From Molanna angustata (lineage: Eukaryota > Arthropoda > Insecta > Trichoptera > Molannidae), in NCBI GenBank assembly GCA_963576475.1, contig OY754972.1, positions 14,692,572 to 14,756,571 on the forward strand: 64,000 nt of DNA. The letters are read 5' to 3'. The translations under genes were made by a program, and so were the position numbers. The notes below the pieces were generated by a model. That model saw only the letters and a program-made list of their open reading frames with translations. It did not search any database and was not told the origin of the DNA. Position 1 is the first letter of the stretch. Every line of letters begins with the position of its first letter. This document shows, in pieces, positions 9,756 to 21,746 of the stretch.

Positions 9756-10450
9756 TCAAAAAGGCACCTATTTAATTCTACGTTATTATTATAAAATAAA
9801 TTTTGTTTTGTTAATATTTAATTCAAAAACATACCAAATCCTGCAATATTAATTCAATTAGTAGATTTTTTAGTGAGATGGCGTTTGTAAATCCTAGTTT
9901 TCGTGATTGAAGCTTTAAAAAACCTCTGACATGTCTATATGTATAAAAAAAGTTGGGCTTGTTACAAAATTTATAACTCCAGAACTGCTGGACCAATTGT
10001 AATGATCTCTTTTTTGTTGGATTCGTCTCCGTCCCGGATAACAGAATAAGTTTAAAAATTTCGGAAATATTAAACATCGTATTAGGTCATTGGACCTATG
10101 ATGGTAGAACTTCGGGGTATGTAACTAGCCTAGGTAGATACTCAGTTTCTTTTATTGATCGCTTTTGTAATGGTTTATGAAAATTATTTGAAAATAGAAT
10201 CACACTAAGATGAAATATTGAAAAAAATAACGTAATCTACTTTTTCTTCATTGAGTATGGTCATTTGACCTTTAAAGGTGGGCTATTATGAAAGAAGAAG
10301 GTCTAACTGTTCTTTCGTTTCTTTGGTTCCGGGTAGACTTCTATTGTTGGATATTTCTGTGGACTATTCTGAAGCGAAGGCTGAACGAAACTTAAACATT
10401 TTATCGGGCGTTATTTTTTTGGGTTAAAAAGATTTCAAGTGGGCAAGTTT
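9756..10450. other. No gene seen; possible degenerate repeat
   Basis: AT-rich. The part 9960-10135 has the flavour of an old interspersed repeat ending GGTATGTAACTAG, but I cannot pair it with another copy here. Confidence 0.35.
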
Positions 10451-10634
10451 GGGGGGCAAGTCTGGTCCAATCGGCGAAATCAATACCCTAGTGATTACCC
10501 ATACCATGGATATAACTATCATATGGAGTTCTATGGCTTCTTAAGATATTATAGAATTCCATATAATAATTATATCCATGATTTGGGAAATCGTGAGGGT
10601 TTTGATTTCGCCGATTGGACCAGACTTGCCCCCC
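10451..10634. mobile_element. Fold-back MITE, family M1, near-complete palindrome
   Basis: Left arm GGGGGGCAAGTCTGGTCCAA... and right arm ...TTGGACCAGACTTGCCCCCC are inverted copies over about 88 bp each, so the 184-bp element is almost entirely palindromic. Related partial copies lie at 18711-18812 and 56271-56407. No coding capacity. Target duplication not clear. Confidence 0.8.
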
Positions 10635-11978
10635 AGATAGTGTTTCATAAAAAAATTGTACACTAGAAAAATATTTAATAACAAAATTACGTGGATACTG
10701 TGCAAACCGCCACGTTTTAAATAAATACCCTCTGTGATTCAGGTTTTGTACTTACTCCAAAAAAATACATATTCCATTTAACTAATTTTTTACATAATTT
10801 ATTTATATATCACCACAAATTTCCTGTTGGTATTTATAAATTGTTAAAAGATAAACAAGTTTCCGATGTTCATTTTCATCAAAACAAAAACATAATATCT
10901 TCTATCTAGTATTAAACCTCAATATTGATTTAAAAGAAAACAGAGAATATCAAAATAAATAAAAATCAAGGTTTCCAATCAAAAACAAATTAAAATTTAT
11001 TTCAAAGTAAAATAGAAAATGAAAAAAATATATATTCAAAATATTTATGACAAATTGTATATTTAGACTAATAAATAGAAAAAAAAATTTTTACAACACT
11101 TAAGTATTTTATGTAGGTACCTAAAAAAGTTACAATTTCAATAAATTAATAAAAATGGACCACAAAGTAGGTAATAGCTGAAAAGTATCATGAAATGTAT
11201 ATATAGATTTTTAATAAATATTAGTTATTTTTTCAATAACTATCGAGACTCAAAGTGCGGACTATATTATTTTTCTATATATTCATTAATTTTTACTAAT
11301 AGACATAACAATTTATTAAACTTTAAAGATTTATTTTGGGAGGATTCCACCAATTAAAGTATCTTTCAATGAAAGGCGTGATTTCTAATAGTCTTTCGTA
11401 GTAAATATAAAAAATCACACTTTATACCTATAACTGGCGTGTCAAAATAGTAATTTTCAAGACATTGGCTGTTACCCCGAAAGCCACCACTATTCATGGT
11501 TCACATTACCACTACTCATGGGGTAGGGTTTAATTACCCAAAAGAATTTGTTAAAGCAAGTCAACTTAAATCGAGATCCGATATTTTACCTGTGAATATA
11601 AAGACAGCTACTTACATACTTGAGGCGTTTCGTTCTGCCTTCCCAGGAAAAGCTCCGGCTCCCAATATCCTTGCTCGGAGGGGTCCTGTCACGATCGTTA
11701 TATAACTGGATCGTTTTCAAAAGTACAACGAAGAACGTGTATATATTTATAGAGATAAACACAACACCAAAAATGCGTACTTTATTTGATATTTAAGCTG
11801 AAGTGGCGCCGAGGAACTGAAGTTGTCAACGCAAGTCGATCGAAGGAAACTGCATAGATCTTCTCTGTTTGTGTGGTCCGACGTTACAACAAATTTTAAA
11901 TAAATGAACTCCCATTCCACAGGTTGCAGATCTTGATTAATTAATCGACTTGTAAATTTCTTTAAATTAATATAAATG
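10635..11978. other. No convincing gene
   Basis: Very AT-rich to about 11460. A slightly GC-richer patch at 11496-11705 holds a 69-codon frame (MVHITTTHGV...), which I do not recognise and do not call. Confidence 0.45.
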
Positions 11979-12401
11979 AAAGCACTGACTAAGAAGGACG
12001 AAAAAATGTTATTGGTGTTTGAAAGGAAGATATTAAGAAAATCTTTGGCCCAACTAACAATAGAGGGGTCTGTAGAATACGGTATAATCATGAGCTAGAG
12101 GCAATGAACAACGAAACGAATGTAGTCCAATTAATTAAAATTCAGCGCTAACGTTGGCTTGGACATATTCGCCGGATGGATGATGACCGTATTCCTAAAA
12201 ATGTATTAGACACCTGCCTCGAAGGCAGAAGAAGTAGAGGCAGACCTAGGTTGAGATGGCTAGACGACGTGCTGTGTGATATAAGAGAAATGGAGCCGAT
12301 AAATTGGAGAAGACTGGCGGTTGATAGGGAGGGATGGAGACGATTTCTGGAGGAGGCCAGGGTCCGTAGCGGACTGTAGTGCCAGTGATGATGATGATGA
12401 A
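11979..12401 (+). pseudogene. RTE-like LINE C-terminus with frameshift
   Basis: Reads LTKKDEKMLLVFERKILRK, then (after a frameshift near 12035) IFGPTNNRGVCRIRYNHELE, an in-frame TAA at about 12150, then [20 protein letters not shown] and [16 protein letters not shown]..., ending at TAG (12379) with a GATGATGATGA tail. The 'FERKILRxIFGP' and 'RLxWxGHIxRM...GRRxRGRPxxRWxDD' blocks are hallmarks of the C-terminal part of RTE-type non-LTR retrotransposons. The frameshift and stop show it is dead. Confidence 0.8.
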
Positions 12402-14070
12402 TATAAAGAAAATAACATTTTTAATTTGTTGCCTAACCAATAAGTATAATTTGTATATGGTCCCACTACACAAAATGACCTAGAAGTCTAGAATCGCGGT
12501 GTCTTACTCTACTATAATATGTATGTTTGAAATTCTTTATTTTTTTTTTAAATCGTGTACTACGTATGTAAATACGATACAGTTTGTTTTCATCGTAAGC
12601 TACATTTTTTCTTCGCGAAGGATTTCTGATCATATTTTAGTACAACATTGGATCATACCGATCTCTATAAGCCAAAACAAACGTTGTCATAAATAATATT
12701 ATATTCGTGCAATGAATACGGAAAAATTCAATCTGATAGGGGAAAAAATGAAAATTGTACGGAAAGGTACATTTTGTGGGATACAGCGGTAGCGAAATGT
12801 TTCGCTGACCACCTGTGCTTTTAGCCTCCAATAATTGAGGTTAAAAAAAGCAATGAAGTAGAATCGGCTTTCATTTTATCTTAATGGAAAAACTGCCCGG
12901 TCCTCGTAAAATATACCGATGCCTCTTTTGTTGTTGAATTTTACAAATTTATCCCGGTCGGTTTTGTTTCATTGTAATTTTGAATTGTGGGTTTAAACCG
13001 ATTCCTTGAACAAAATGTTATTGGCGTATTACTTTTTGCAACGACATAGAAAAAATTGAGGAAAAATTCGTAAGCGAAATTACTTAATTGCATACAATAT
13101 CTTTCAATTAATATTTTTTAGATGCTGACGGGTTATAATTAGTAGAATTGCTTTGAAAATATAACTCAGCATCTCTTTTCCATAATTAAAGAGAGCGAAA
13201 AACAGTTTGTCTACGAGTAATACTGTCATGGGACGAAATATTTTTGAATATGTCGTCGTTGGACAAAATAGCTTTTTTATTCCTTTACATTTATAATGGA
13301 ATTGCTCTAAAAAGGATTTTCATAGAATGAAATTGCTATCGACACACTAAATCGAATATGGAGAATCAGACGCAAATATTTTCATATTCTTTAAAACTTA
13401 TAAAGGAATTCTAGTACAATACATTTCCAAAACGAAAAATTCACTAAATTCCGGAAGACGTCTTATCACCCGTATTGGGTTAAGGCAGTTTGTTAAGTCT
13501 CGCCACGTGTGATGCATTAGTTCCCTCAGTTTCAAAGTTTTCATTTAGATATGAAGAAGAGATAAAGGTATTCTACATTATATGTTAATTTCTTCACCTT
13601 GAAGTTGGCGGGTGAGTTTGTAGTTTGGGGGAGGAAAGCTCCGTGTCATGTAAGTTTTTGGCAACAAAATACGAACGATGCTTTGTAATTTTCTTAAGAG
13701 GCAGTCTAGATTAATATAATATTCGAGTTAAATCCATTCTAGATAACAGTTACTGTTATATTAAACATGCTCACATAACGATACGGTTAAATATTTTGAG
13801 GATATCTTCAAGAATTTTACGGGAATTTGTAAAATAAATTAATTTATCTAATTTTTATATGACTTTGGCAACTAATATCAAAATCGAACTCGTTTTAAAC
13901 ACGTTTACAGGGGTGAGTTAGAAAATATATTGGAAATTTGTTTGGGCGAAAACACTGGTTACTTTTGAGAAAAATTTATATGCAATCCACTGATTGAATG
14001 AAAAAATGATTGATTTTTGTTACGTTTCATAGAACAAAAAAAACAGATAGGTTTCAGTCGTACCAGCCCC
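12402..14070. other. No gene seen
   Basis: Apparently unique sequence with short chance frames only. I found no repeat pairing or protein signature. Confidence 0.45.
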
Positions 14071-14224
14071 CCTAGACAACATGCCATTAAAGCTAAGCGT
14101 TATATCGCTAAGCGATAGAAATGTATGAAATTTGTGGCTGTCACGTGTTGTCATAGCGACCAATTTCATACATTTACTATCGCTTAGCGATATAACGCTT
14201 AGCTTAAATGACACGTTGTCTAGG
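14071..14224. mobile_element. MITE with ~65-bp terminal inverted repeats, family M2
   Basis: CCTAGACAACATGCCATTAA... at the left and the inverse ...TTAAATGACACGTTGTCTAGG at the right flank a ~25-bp centre. Each arm also contains its own palindrome ATCGCTAAGCGAT, so it can make cruciforms at two scales. Non-coding. Confidence 0.8.
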
Positions 14225-14679
14225 CCCCCTGGCCTGGTTATACTTTGAATGGGTCGTTATCTATTTTTCTTTATTCATATTATGCTCTTGATTTCATAGA
14301 CCTAGAGAAAGAGTCCCTAGAAAGGTAAGATCCCAGAGTGTTCCTCACACTGTTCATTGGCATGCACACAGATCTCGGGGAAAAAAAATAAAGGGCAAGC
14401 AGGCATAAGTGATTCACTTAACACATGAGTCAAATGACTTAGCCATTAAGGCTCAGCCCTGAGCTCATTGATGTTCAATCAAGTGATGGATCACCTCGCA
14501 GCAGGCACCGTGTCCTTAAAATGAGCCACATGCAAAACCGAGAACATGCCGTGTCTCTACTATAGACAGCCTCAAGTGAGCTTAACACTATCACTCCAAG
14601 AACCACCACTAACAAAAACCGACAGCTGCAAATATTTGATTTTATTAAAATAAATTTAAACACATAGATTTAATATAAA
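14225..14679. other. Moderately GC-rich stretch, unidentified
   Basis: 14300-14640 is less AT-rich than its surroundings and looks like part of an interspersed repeat, but I could not match it to another copy or a protein. Confidence 0.3.
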
Positions 14680-14786
14680 AATGAGAATGACTTTAATGAG
14701 TCTAAGCGCTTTCGGCGAAGGCATCCTCAGAGGCAAGCCGGTTGTGTTCGGCGAAAGCGTTTTGACTCATTAAAATCATTCTCATT
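14680..14786. repeat. Inverted repeat with ~40-bp arms
   Basis: AATGAGAATGACTTTAATGA...CGCTTTCGGCGAA is repeated inverted as TTCGGCGAAAGCG...TCATTAAAATCATTCTCATT around a ~25-bp loop. Probably a small fold-back MITE. Confidence 0.7.
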
Positions 14787-14919
14787 TGTGGATCAAAACT
14801 ATATGTTTTTATTTATTTTTATAAATAATTTTATCTTTAATTATGAACTTCCACTATGTTAACGAAAAAACTTTGAAGTTATAAAATTTTTGGGTTCATA
14901 AGGAAATGTCAAATTAAGG

Positions 14920-15240
14920 AAATGCCGAGGATGACGTGCCCTATAGCATCAACAGATGGATGAAGTGGAGGCCGTTGTCTTCTGTACTCTGTGATCGTAG
15001 AAACTCCATCAAAATAAAGGTTCAGGTTTATAAAACTGTCATCAGACCTGCCATGACATATGCCGACGAGCTCTGGGTTCTGAAGAAGAGCCACCAATAG
15101 ATCATACACACAGACGTGACTGTGATGGACAGAGTGCGGAATGTTAATGTCCGAGGAAGCTTTGGCGTGGCCCTGATTACCGATTAGTTGCTCGAGAGCA
15201 GATTATGAAGGTATGGACATATATCATTAGGCGACCATGG
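14920..15240 (+). pseudogene. RTE-like LINE fragment
   Basis: Translates as INRWMKWRPLSSVLCDRRNS, then KIKVQVYKTVIRPAMTYADE and LWVLKKSHQ, and after a frameshift as VMDRVRNVNVRGSFGVALITD-stop-LLESRL. 'VYKTVIRPAMxYGxExWxLKK' and 'DRxRNxxVRGSFGVAxIxDKLxESRLRWYGH' are conserved in the thumb/C-terminal part of RTE-like reverse transcriptases. Broken by a frameshift and stops. Confidence 0.75.
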
Positions 15241-16321
15241 GAGTAGATGCCTATAATTTATTTTCAATTGTTAGTAATTATGAATTATTAGTTTTCTTTA
15301 AATATTCATTTGATTTTACGGTTTGTTTTTGCCGTAAAGTTCCAATAATTTAGAAAGAAACAATATATTTAATGCTTTAGGTTCAATATTGTGAATAAGA
15401 TATGTTATGAAATTCCTTAGGAATGCAGACCACGTGCAGCCCGAGGTAGTTAAGCTCGTAAATCCGTAGGAAATTTTCCTGGCAGATATTCTCTTTGTAA
15501 TGGCAGACATTATTATATAATTCTCAATAATGTTCTTTGTGGTACAGTTTTAATAAATTCCACTGGTAGAATAACGTTGCAACCATATTGCAACTACCTT
15601 CCTTACAATTCTTAAGAAAACAATTAAAAATTTACAATATAATGATCAATGTTGGAATAAACCTAAACTTCGATTTTTCATTTATAAACATTTTTTTATA
15701 AATTGTCTTATTTGAAGCATGTCTATCACACATAGGATTATTTCATATTATTTTCTGAAATAACATCCGAAGAGGCCCAGAGATGATAGAAATAGTTGAT
15801 CAATTTCATTTCACGGTGGATAAATCCATGTTATTTATAAAAGAGATATCATTTTCTAAACTGTTTTTCTTTCCTTTCCCTTATCATAAATAAGCCGATG
15901 ATATTTTTCTAACAAATATGTCTTATCAAATGAGTAAACATTTTTTGTTCTCCAAAAAATGCTCATTTGAAATATTCCATAAACAATTCGTTATTTTTAT
16001 CATTCTTCGAGAATTTTAATCTGTACACCGAATTGGTATTTATAGACTGTTTTTATATTTACGACGATCATGCTAAAAATAAAAATATATATTTTTGGCA
16101 GGCCATTTAATATTATTTTATAATGACTATGAAAATGAACCCACAAATGATTTGTTTTTACATAAAATTCGTTTTATGGCATTACTTGTATTTATGTGAC
16201 TTTTTTGCAATCAAAATGTTGACTAAAGAACGTCAAATATACTGCGCACATTTAAATCTAGAGATAGAAACAAACCATCACGGCAAATCTATGTAGGGTA
16301 GCCAGCGTCAAGCGTGCGGGT
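15241..16321. other. No gene seen
   Basis: AT-rich, no repeat partner or protein match recognised. Confidence 0.45.
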
Positions 16322-16740
16322 GTGCATAATTTTCTGATAACATACATCAATGGACTAGAAGCAGTACATAATAAATTCCTGAAACATTTGGACTATCGTG
16401 GTAAATTTTATTTCTCCAACTACCGAAAATCTGCAAAACACCATAATATTTGTAATCTTGAAAACAGACCAGCAATTATAGACATGATGTACCTTCACAA
16501 AATTATGCATACCGTGTAGAATCGCCTTACTTACTTTCTAAATTAAATTTTTACTGCCTATCGCGCAATTTCAGATCTCAGTTTTTGTTCTATGTCGACC
16601 GACGTAACACAAACAACTCACAAAACAAATACATTTGACGAAGTTGCTCCAGCTACAATTCATAATTTAAAATTTTTGATGTAGTACATAAATCACAAGC
16701 AGATTTCAGAACATACATATTATAACAATTAAATAAATAG
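16322..16740 (+). pseudogene. CR1/Jockey-like LINE C-terminus
   Basis: Reads NFLITYINGLEAVHNKFLKH, then LDYRGKFYFSNYRKSAKHHN and IIDMMYLHKIMHTV-stop, and resumes across frame breaks as SPYLLSKLNFYCLSRNF-like sequence. The 'LExVHxKFLKxLxYR...R...DMxxLxKIxxxxI' pattern fits the C-terminus of CR1-type elements. A HINE copy follows 67 bp later. Confidence 0.7.
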
Positions 16741-16806
16741 TATATGCTCAGTCACATTCATTCATAATCTATCTCGGATAAATATACCTACACACATTAT
16801 TGTTAT

Positions 16807-17811
16807 CCAACTGTCGATTTGTTCAGGAGAACTTTGTTCTCTTAACATATCGACAATGTATCAAGCCAGAATACGCGAGAATTGTATGGAGAGGTCTACT
16901 TTTTTCACGGCTTTTCCAACTTTGAAGTAAAAAAACACCAACTTAGAGGCTTCGCAGCATATATGTTCCATACACGGATTTACTCAGAATTCGGAGTAGA
17001 ACATTTCGTGTGTCTGTGTGTGTGTGTGTCTGTGTGTCTGTGTGTCCCCCCCCCCCTTATAACTTTTGATCCGCTCAATTTACAGAGCCTAAAATTTTAG
17101 AATATATAAACAGTTACAGGCCTACAAAACTTTTATACTCGGAATTTTGAATTTTTGTTTCAGTCAGGGGTTATCAACTTTTGAATTTTTATTTTATTTT
17201 TCCATATATCTCAGAAACCATAAAAGGTAGAACGTTGAAAATTGGTACAAACATAGAAAAATACAAAATCTCAAATTAGTTTTTTCAAAAAAATTCCAGG
17301 GTTTCTCAAACATTTTTTATTAAGAATAATATTTTTTTTATGATAAATTTATGAGTTTAACTGCCTATATTTCCAAAACTTATACAATTATCGAAAAAAG
17401 CCGAAACACCCCAATTAGATAATTTAATTTTCTATAAAAAATATTAAAATTGTAGCAGGAGATCTCAATTTTTTTTTAATAATTTTTTTAAAAATTGAAT
17501 TTAGTGACGACATCGCTTCATACATTTTGTATGGCAGTCGCCTATACATAATATGTAAGAAGACTTAATAGTTTGATACTTCATCTCCAAACATACATAC
17601 CATCATGCTATTTTCATATTCTGGGTAGGAAAAACGGAACTTCCTCCATACTATCCTATCTTGACATACATACCTACATATGTTGTATAGAAAACAAAAT
17701 ATCTGCAATATTCAATAATTTGTATTTATGGGTTTATAGTTTGGTACATATTCTTCAACTATACATACTATCGCTATCGACAGTTGGATCTCATGTGTTA
17801 CATGCAACTAG
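16807..17811 (+). mobile_element. Helentron/DINE-like non-autonomous element (HINE), copy A, complete
   Basis: Starts CCAACTGTCGAT and ends with the sub-terminal inverse ATCGACAGTTGG followed by a hairpin (CATGTGTTACATG) and CTAG. It is preceded by T and followed by T. A (TG)n array with C-run (17007-17055) sits about 200 bp from the left end. Sub-terminal inverted repeats, an internal microsatellite, a 3' hairpin, the CTAG end and TT insertion are the hallmarks of Helentron-associated/DINE-1 elements, which move by a rolling-circle helitron transposase supplied elsewhere. No coding capacity. Confidence 0.8.
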
Positions 17812-18710
17812 TAATATATAACACACATACATAATAAATAATAATATAAAATAAAATAAAACACATATCCACTTACTTAATACATGCTACATACAAGTAT
17901 TATATTAATTACTTTTAAACTTTATTTCATAAGTCAAATAAATAAGTTCACTTTATATCTTATGTGAAAACATATTATTGGGATATAAGTCATCATATTA
18001 TATTTATACTTATAACATTGAATCCTGTTTGTTTTCCAAATAAAAATAAAAAAAATTAATTACAATGAAGCTCAACATTATATACACTCAACATAATATA
18101 CTAATAAGACTCGCCACACCTATAAAAGCAATACTCGAATTCGCTGGTGAACCTCGCTGAACCTGAATGTTATTTTGATTGGTGTACTTTTGGACAAATG
18201 CTACGGAATGATAATAGATAATAATCGAAGCACTGGTCTAAGGCGGTGCCTCGCAGCAAACTGATATCTGATAGTAATGGCAAGATAGTAATGAAAACAT
18301 TGTATAATTATTCTTAATTGAAAAGTATCCCAAAAATATTTTCATTTATAGAAAAAAGTGTTGTGGTCATGAATCTAGTTGATGGTTTTCTTTTATTGGC
18401 TTCTTGGGTAAATTACATTTTGAAATCATATAAATATTTATATATTTAAATATTTTTTACATATTACATTGCCTTGAGAACTATTACGTATTCAAATATG
18501 TTTTAGTGGCTTTCGTATTGTGTGTGAAATTTGTATTGAACTTTATATCAACAAACGAAATATAATGTTATTCAATATAGAAAAGGCTTCACATTGTGTT
18601 CAAAACTGTGTGTTATAAATAAAATTGTTTTTTGGTCTTGTCTTATTTTTTAACAGAAATTTTAAAAATTGTATTTATGAATAGTTTTTTTTTCTTGTAT
18701 TTATGCACTA
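17812..18710. other. No gene seen
   Basis: AT-rich; nothing recognised. Confidence 0.45.
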
Positions 18711-18812
18711 GGGGGCAAGTCTGGTCCAACCGGCGAAATCAAAACCCTCACGATTACCCATATCATGGATATAATTATTATATGGAGTTCTATAATATCT
18801 TTAGATGTTATT
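18711..18812 (+). mobile_element. Half copy of fold-back MITE M1
   Basis: GGGGGCAAGTCTGGTCCAAC...GGAGTTCTATAATATCTTTAG matches the left arm at 10451; the right arm is missing. Confidence 0.75.
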
Positions 18813-19157
18813 GCGAAAAAACATAATCAAAGCTTTTTGTTTAGATAATGTTTTGTTAATATATAATATGCAATAATCTTCATTGATTTCAATTTTGGAG
18901 ATTAGTTTGAAACAAAACGATACATCTTTATTCCACTCCGTTCTGTCTTCAGCGACTCTCTTCAACTTTGTGTAGGAGGTACACTCGATGTCCTCTCATA
19001 CTCGTTCTAGATAATTCCATCTTCGTGTCGCAATACATGTTCTATCAATGTATTATGCATGCCTTATCGATATGGTGTTTACATAACATGTGTCTGATTT
19101 ATTCAATTTTGCTGTAAATCTCATCATTTGTAATATAATATATTATGGCCCCTCCAA
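18813..19157. other. No gene seen
   Basis: AT-rich spacer; nothing recognised. Confidence 0.4.
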
Positions 19158-19350
19158 GAAAATAATAATAATAATGAACACTTCGTTGCACCCTGCGCAA
19201 GTGGCGAATTTATTGCCGTATGGTAATTTCTTCCAACTAACCAGTGTTTCCAGTCCAGAGAAGCAATATTTGCGTGAAAAATAAATTTCAATAAATTTCT
19301 CCTCTGCTGGGAATTGAACCCAGGACGCCTAGGTGTTCGTCGGTTAGTCC
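19158..19350 (-). mobile_element. SINE with LINE-derived 3' end, family S3
   Basis: On the minus strand a B-box-like GGTTCAATTCC in a partial tRNA-like head leads into a body and then TTAGTTGGAAGAAATTACC...CGGCAATAAATTCGCC, ending in a (TTA)n tail. That 3' part resembles the LINE tails at 53450 and 56659 (TTGGTTGGAAGAAAT...GGCAATAAGCCCGCC), so the SINE appears to share a 3' end with its partner LINE. Confidence 0.6.
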
Positions 19351-19575
19351 ACATCTCGTGGTCCTTGAATCTTTTACGGTCTCTCTCACCTATGCACCAT
19401 GTCTCACAACTACAAGGAAAAATACTCCATACATAAAATGTTTTAACAATATGTTTTTGGAGTTCAAGATCCATATCGCATTTCGAAGATCTGTGATTTT
19501 TTTGTTGAAGGCGAGTTTTGCTTGTCAGATACGACTGTTTATTGTTCTATCTTTTTTGAAAAATTATTCTCAATA
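19351..19575 (-). pseudogene. RTE-like LINE fragment interrupted by SINE
   Basis: Minus-strand translation contains QKHIVKTFYVWSIFPCSCET and GERDRKRFKDHEMW, equivalent to the 'KxYVWSVLLYGCETWxxGERDKKRIEAFEMWCWRRML' block of RTE-like elements. The frame runs directly into SINE sequence at about 19350, so the LINE was cut by the SINE insertion or they are juxtaposed fragments. Confidence 0.7.
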
Positions 19576-19816
19576 GAGACGTTGTTGGAACATCATAGAA
19601 GAAACGGGAAATAAAGACACTTATAGGGCAACAACCTGCCTACTTCTCTCTTTGAAGCGTCATCCGATGTGTTCCTGATTAAATGTAAAATGTAAGATTT
19701 CACAAATCGCCTAACAAGAATAGTACCCATTGAACTGGTTCTATTTATATTTTGATAGCTGTCAATGACTGGGAGATTTATAGAGTACCTAAACATTAAT
19801 AAATGTTTAAAAATGA

Positions 19817-20457
19817 CTATGAAGACCCGGCAGACGTTGTCCTACCTGCACCTATAATTATTTATCTCTGAATATATAAAAATGATCGATTTTTCACTAA
19901 CTTATTTATTTTATCTATTTAGTAAATAAAGACGCAATAAATAAGCAAATCCACAATTTTTTATTGTAATACATAATATATCATTGAAAAAAAATGTGTG
20001 ACATGTCGAATAAATGAAAACATTAATTTTCTGTTAACAAATATATCATTCTTCGTAAATTCTTGTATGAGATATCGAAAAAATTAAAATCCTAAAACCT
20101 TCTCGTTTGCACGCTGAACAAATCCTCACAATACTAAACATATCTTTTTAAAAAAAAATGTGTGAGATATCGAAAAAATAAATTACACACATATAATACA
20201 GTGCTGGTGCTCTGCGTTCAGCCCAAAACAGATTGGTATGGAGGCGGGCCATACGTGTGGCGACAGACTACAGCCGCTATCCTCAGTCATGAGGAAAAGG
20301 ACGAATGATGATATAATACAGTATCGTTCTCCGGTATACGCTGAACAAATCCCCAAACTTTCATCGCAATCGGATGGACTATATAGGAGATCACCGGCCA
20401 CATACATACAAACAAACAAGTATACCAACATTTTTTTTATGTATAGATAACTAGAAA
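19817..20457 (-). mobile_element. Helitron-like element, family Y, with enclosed LINE tail
   Basis: Its minus-strand 3' end carries GACAACGTCTGCCGGGTC in a hairpin-forming context, as at 28615 and 60981. The other end (20320-20455) has TTTCATCGCAATCGGATGG followed by a stretch ending AACTAG, as seen in many insect Helitron-like repeats. A LINE 3' end lies inside. Boundaries approximate; degenerate. Confidence 0.45.
20200..20305 (+). pseudogene. RTE-like LINE 3' end (same family as 25365-25735)
   Basis: Encodes GALRSAQNRLVWRRAIRVAT, then DYSRYPQS-stop-like sequence followed by ATGAGGAAAAGGACGAAT. Nearly identical to 25630-25735. Only the last ~110 bp is present. Confidence 0.75.
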
Positions 20458-20519
20458 AAAAATAATTGGGAAACAGCTATCTTTAAGTGCCTACATTTGT
20501 GAAGTACTAACCAAATATA

Positions 20520-21703
20520 CTAGTTGCATGTAACACATGAGATCCAACTGTCGATAGCGATAGTATGTATAGTTGAAGAATATGTACCAAACTATAAACC
20601 CATACTTACTTACTTTCCGTGTCCGGAACACCATCATATTGGTTGGTGCTCCGGTGGTGGAAGGATTGGCCGGCATTCTGCCGTTTCCAGGGACGCCCGA
20701 TTGCTTTTCCGAAGTTAACCGAAACTCAATCTACGTGGAGGCTCCTTCCGTGTCCCCTATAAACCCATAAATACAAATTATTGAATATTTTCAGATATTT
20801 TGTTTTCTATAGAACATAATATGTAGGTATGTATGTCAAGATAGGATTGTATGGAGGAAGATCCTTTTTTCCTACCCAGAATATGAAAATAGCATGATGG
20901 TATGTATGTTTGTTTGGAGATGAAGTATCAAACTATTAAGTCTTCTTACATATTGTGTATAGGCGACTGCCATACAAAATGTATGAAGCGATGTCGTCAC
21001 TAAATTCAATTTTTAAAAAAATTGTTAAAAAAAAATTGAGATCTCCTACTACAATGTTAATATTTTTTATAAAAAATTAAATTATCTAGTTGGGGTGTTT
21101 CGGCTTTTTTCGATAATTGTAAAAGTTTTGGAAATATAGGCAGTTAAACTCATAAATTTATCATAAAAAAAATATTTTTCTTAATAAAAAATGTTTGAGA
21201 AACCCTGGATTTTTTTTGAAAAAATTAATTTGAGATTTTGTATTTTTCTATGTTTGTACCAATTTTCAGCGTTCTAGCGTTTATGGTTTCTGAGATATAT
21301 GGAAAAATAAAATAAAAATTCAAAAGTTGATAACCCCTGACTGGAACAAAAATTCAAAATTCCGAGTATAAAAGTTTTGTAGGCCTGTAACTGTTTATAT
21401 ATTCTGAAATTTTAGGCTCTGTAAATTGAGCGGATCAAAAGTTATAAGGGGGGGACGGACACACAGACACACAGACACACACACACACACACACAGACAC
21501 ACGAAATGTTCTACTCCGAATTCTGAGTAAATCCGTGTATGGAACATATATGCTGCGAAGCCTCTAAGTTGGTGTTTTTTGACTTCAAAGTTGGAAAAGC
21601 CGTGAAAAAAGTAGACCTCTCCATACAATTCTCGCGTATTCTGGCTTGATACATTGTCGATATGTTAAGAGAACAAAGTTCTCCTGAACAAATCGACAGT
21701 TGG
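20520..21703 (-). mobile_element. HINE copy B, with nested insertion
   Basis: Full element on the minus strand from CTAG (20520) to CCAACTG (ends 21703), flanked by T on both sides in its own orientation. It has a (CA)n array at about 21462-21502. A 152-bp insert at 20605-20756 is bounded by the 13-bp duplication CTATAAACCCATA. Confidence 0.8.
20605..20756 (-). mobile_element. 152-bp retroposed insert with 13-bp TSD
   Basis: Flanked by CTATAAACCCATA at 20592-20604 and 20757-20769, and absent from the other HINE copies. On the minus strand it ends GGAAAGTAAGTAAG, a short microsatellite tail like those of some non-LTR elements, so it is probably a 5'-truncated LINE or SINE tail. GC-rich compared with its surroundings. 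Family not identified. Confidence 0.75.
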
Positions 21704-21746
21704 AATATTTTGAAAAACACATACGTAGGTGAAAAATTACATGCAA

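Noticed and set aside
11496..11705. 69-aa ORF in GC-richer DNA
   Set aside because: No recognisable family, no neighbours, likely part of an old repeat.
19124..19474. 116-aa ORF on the minus strand
   Set aside because: A chance fusion of a LINE fragment (...KRFKDHEMW) with SINE sequence.
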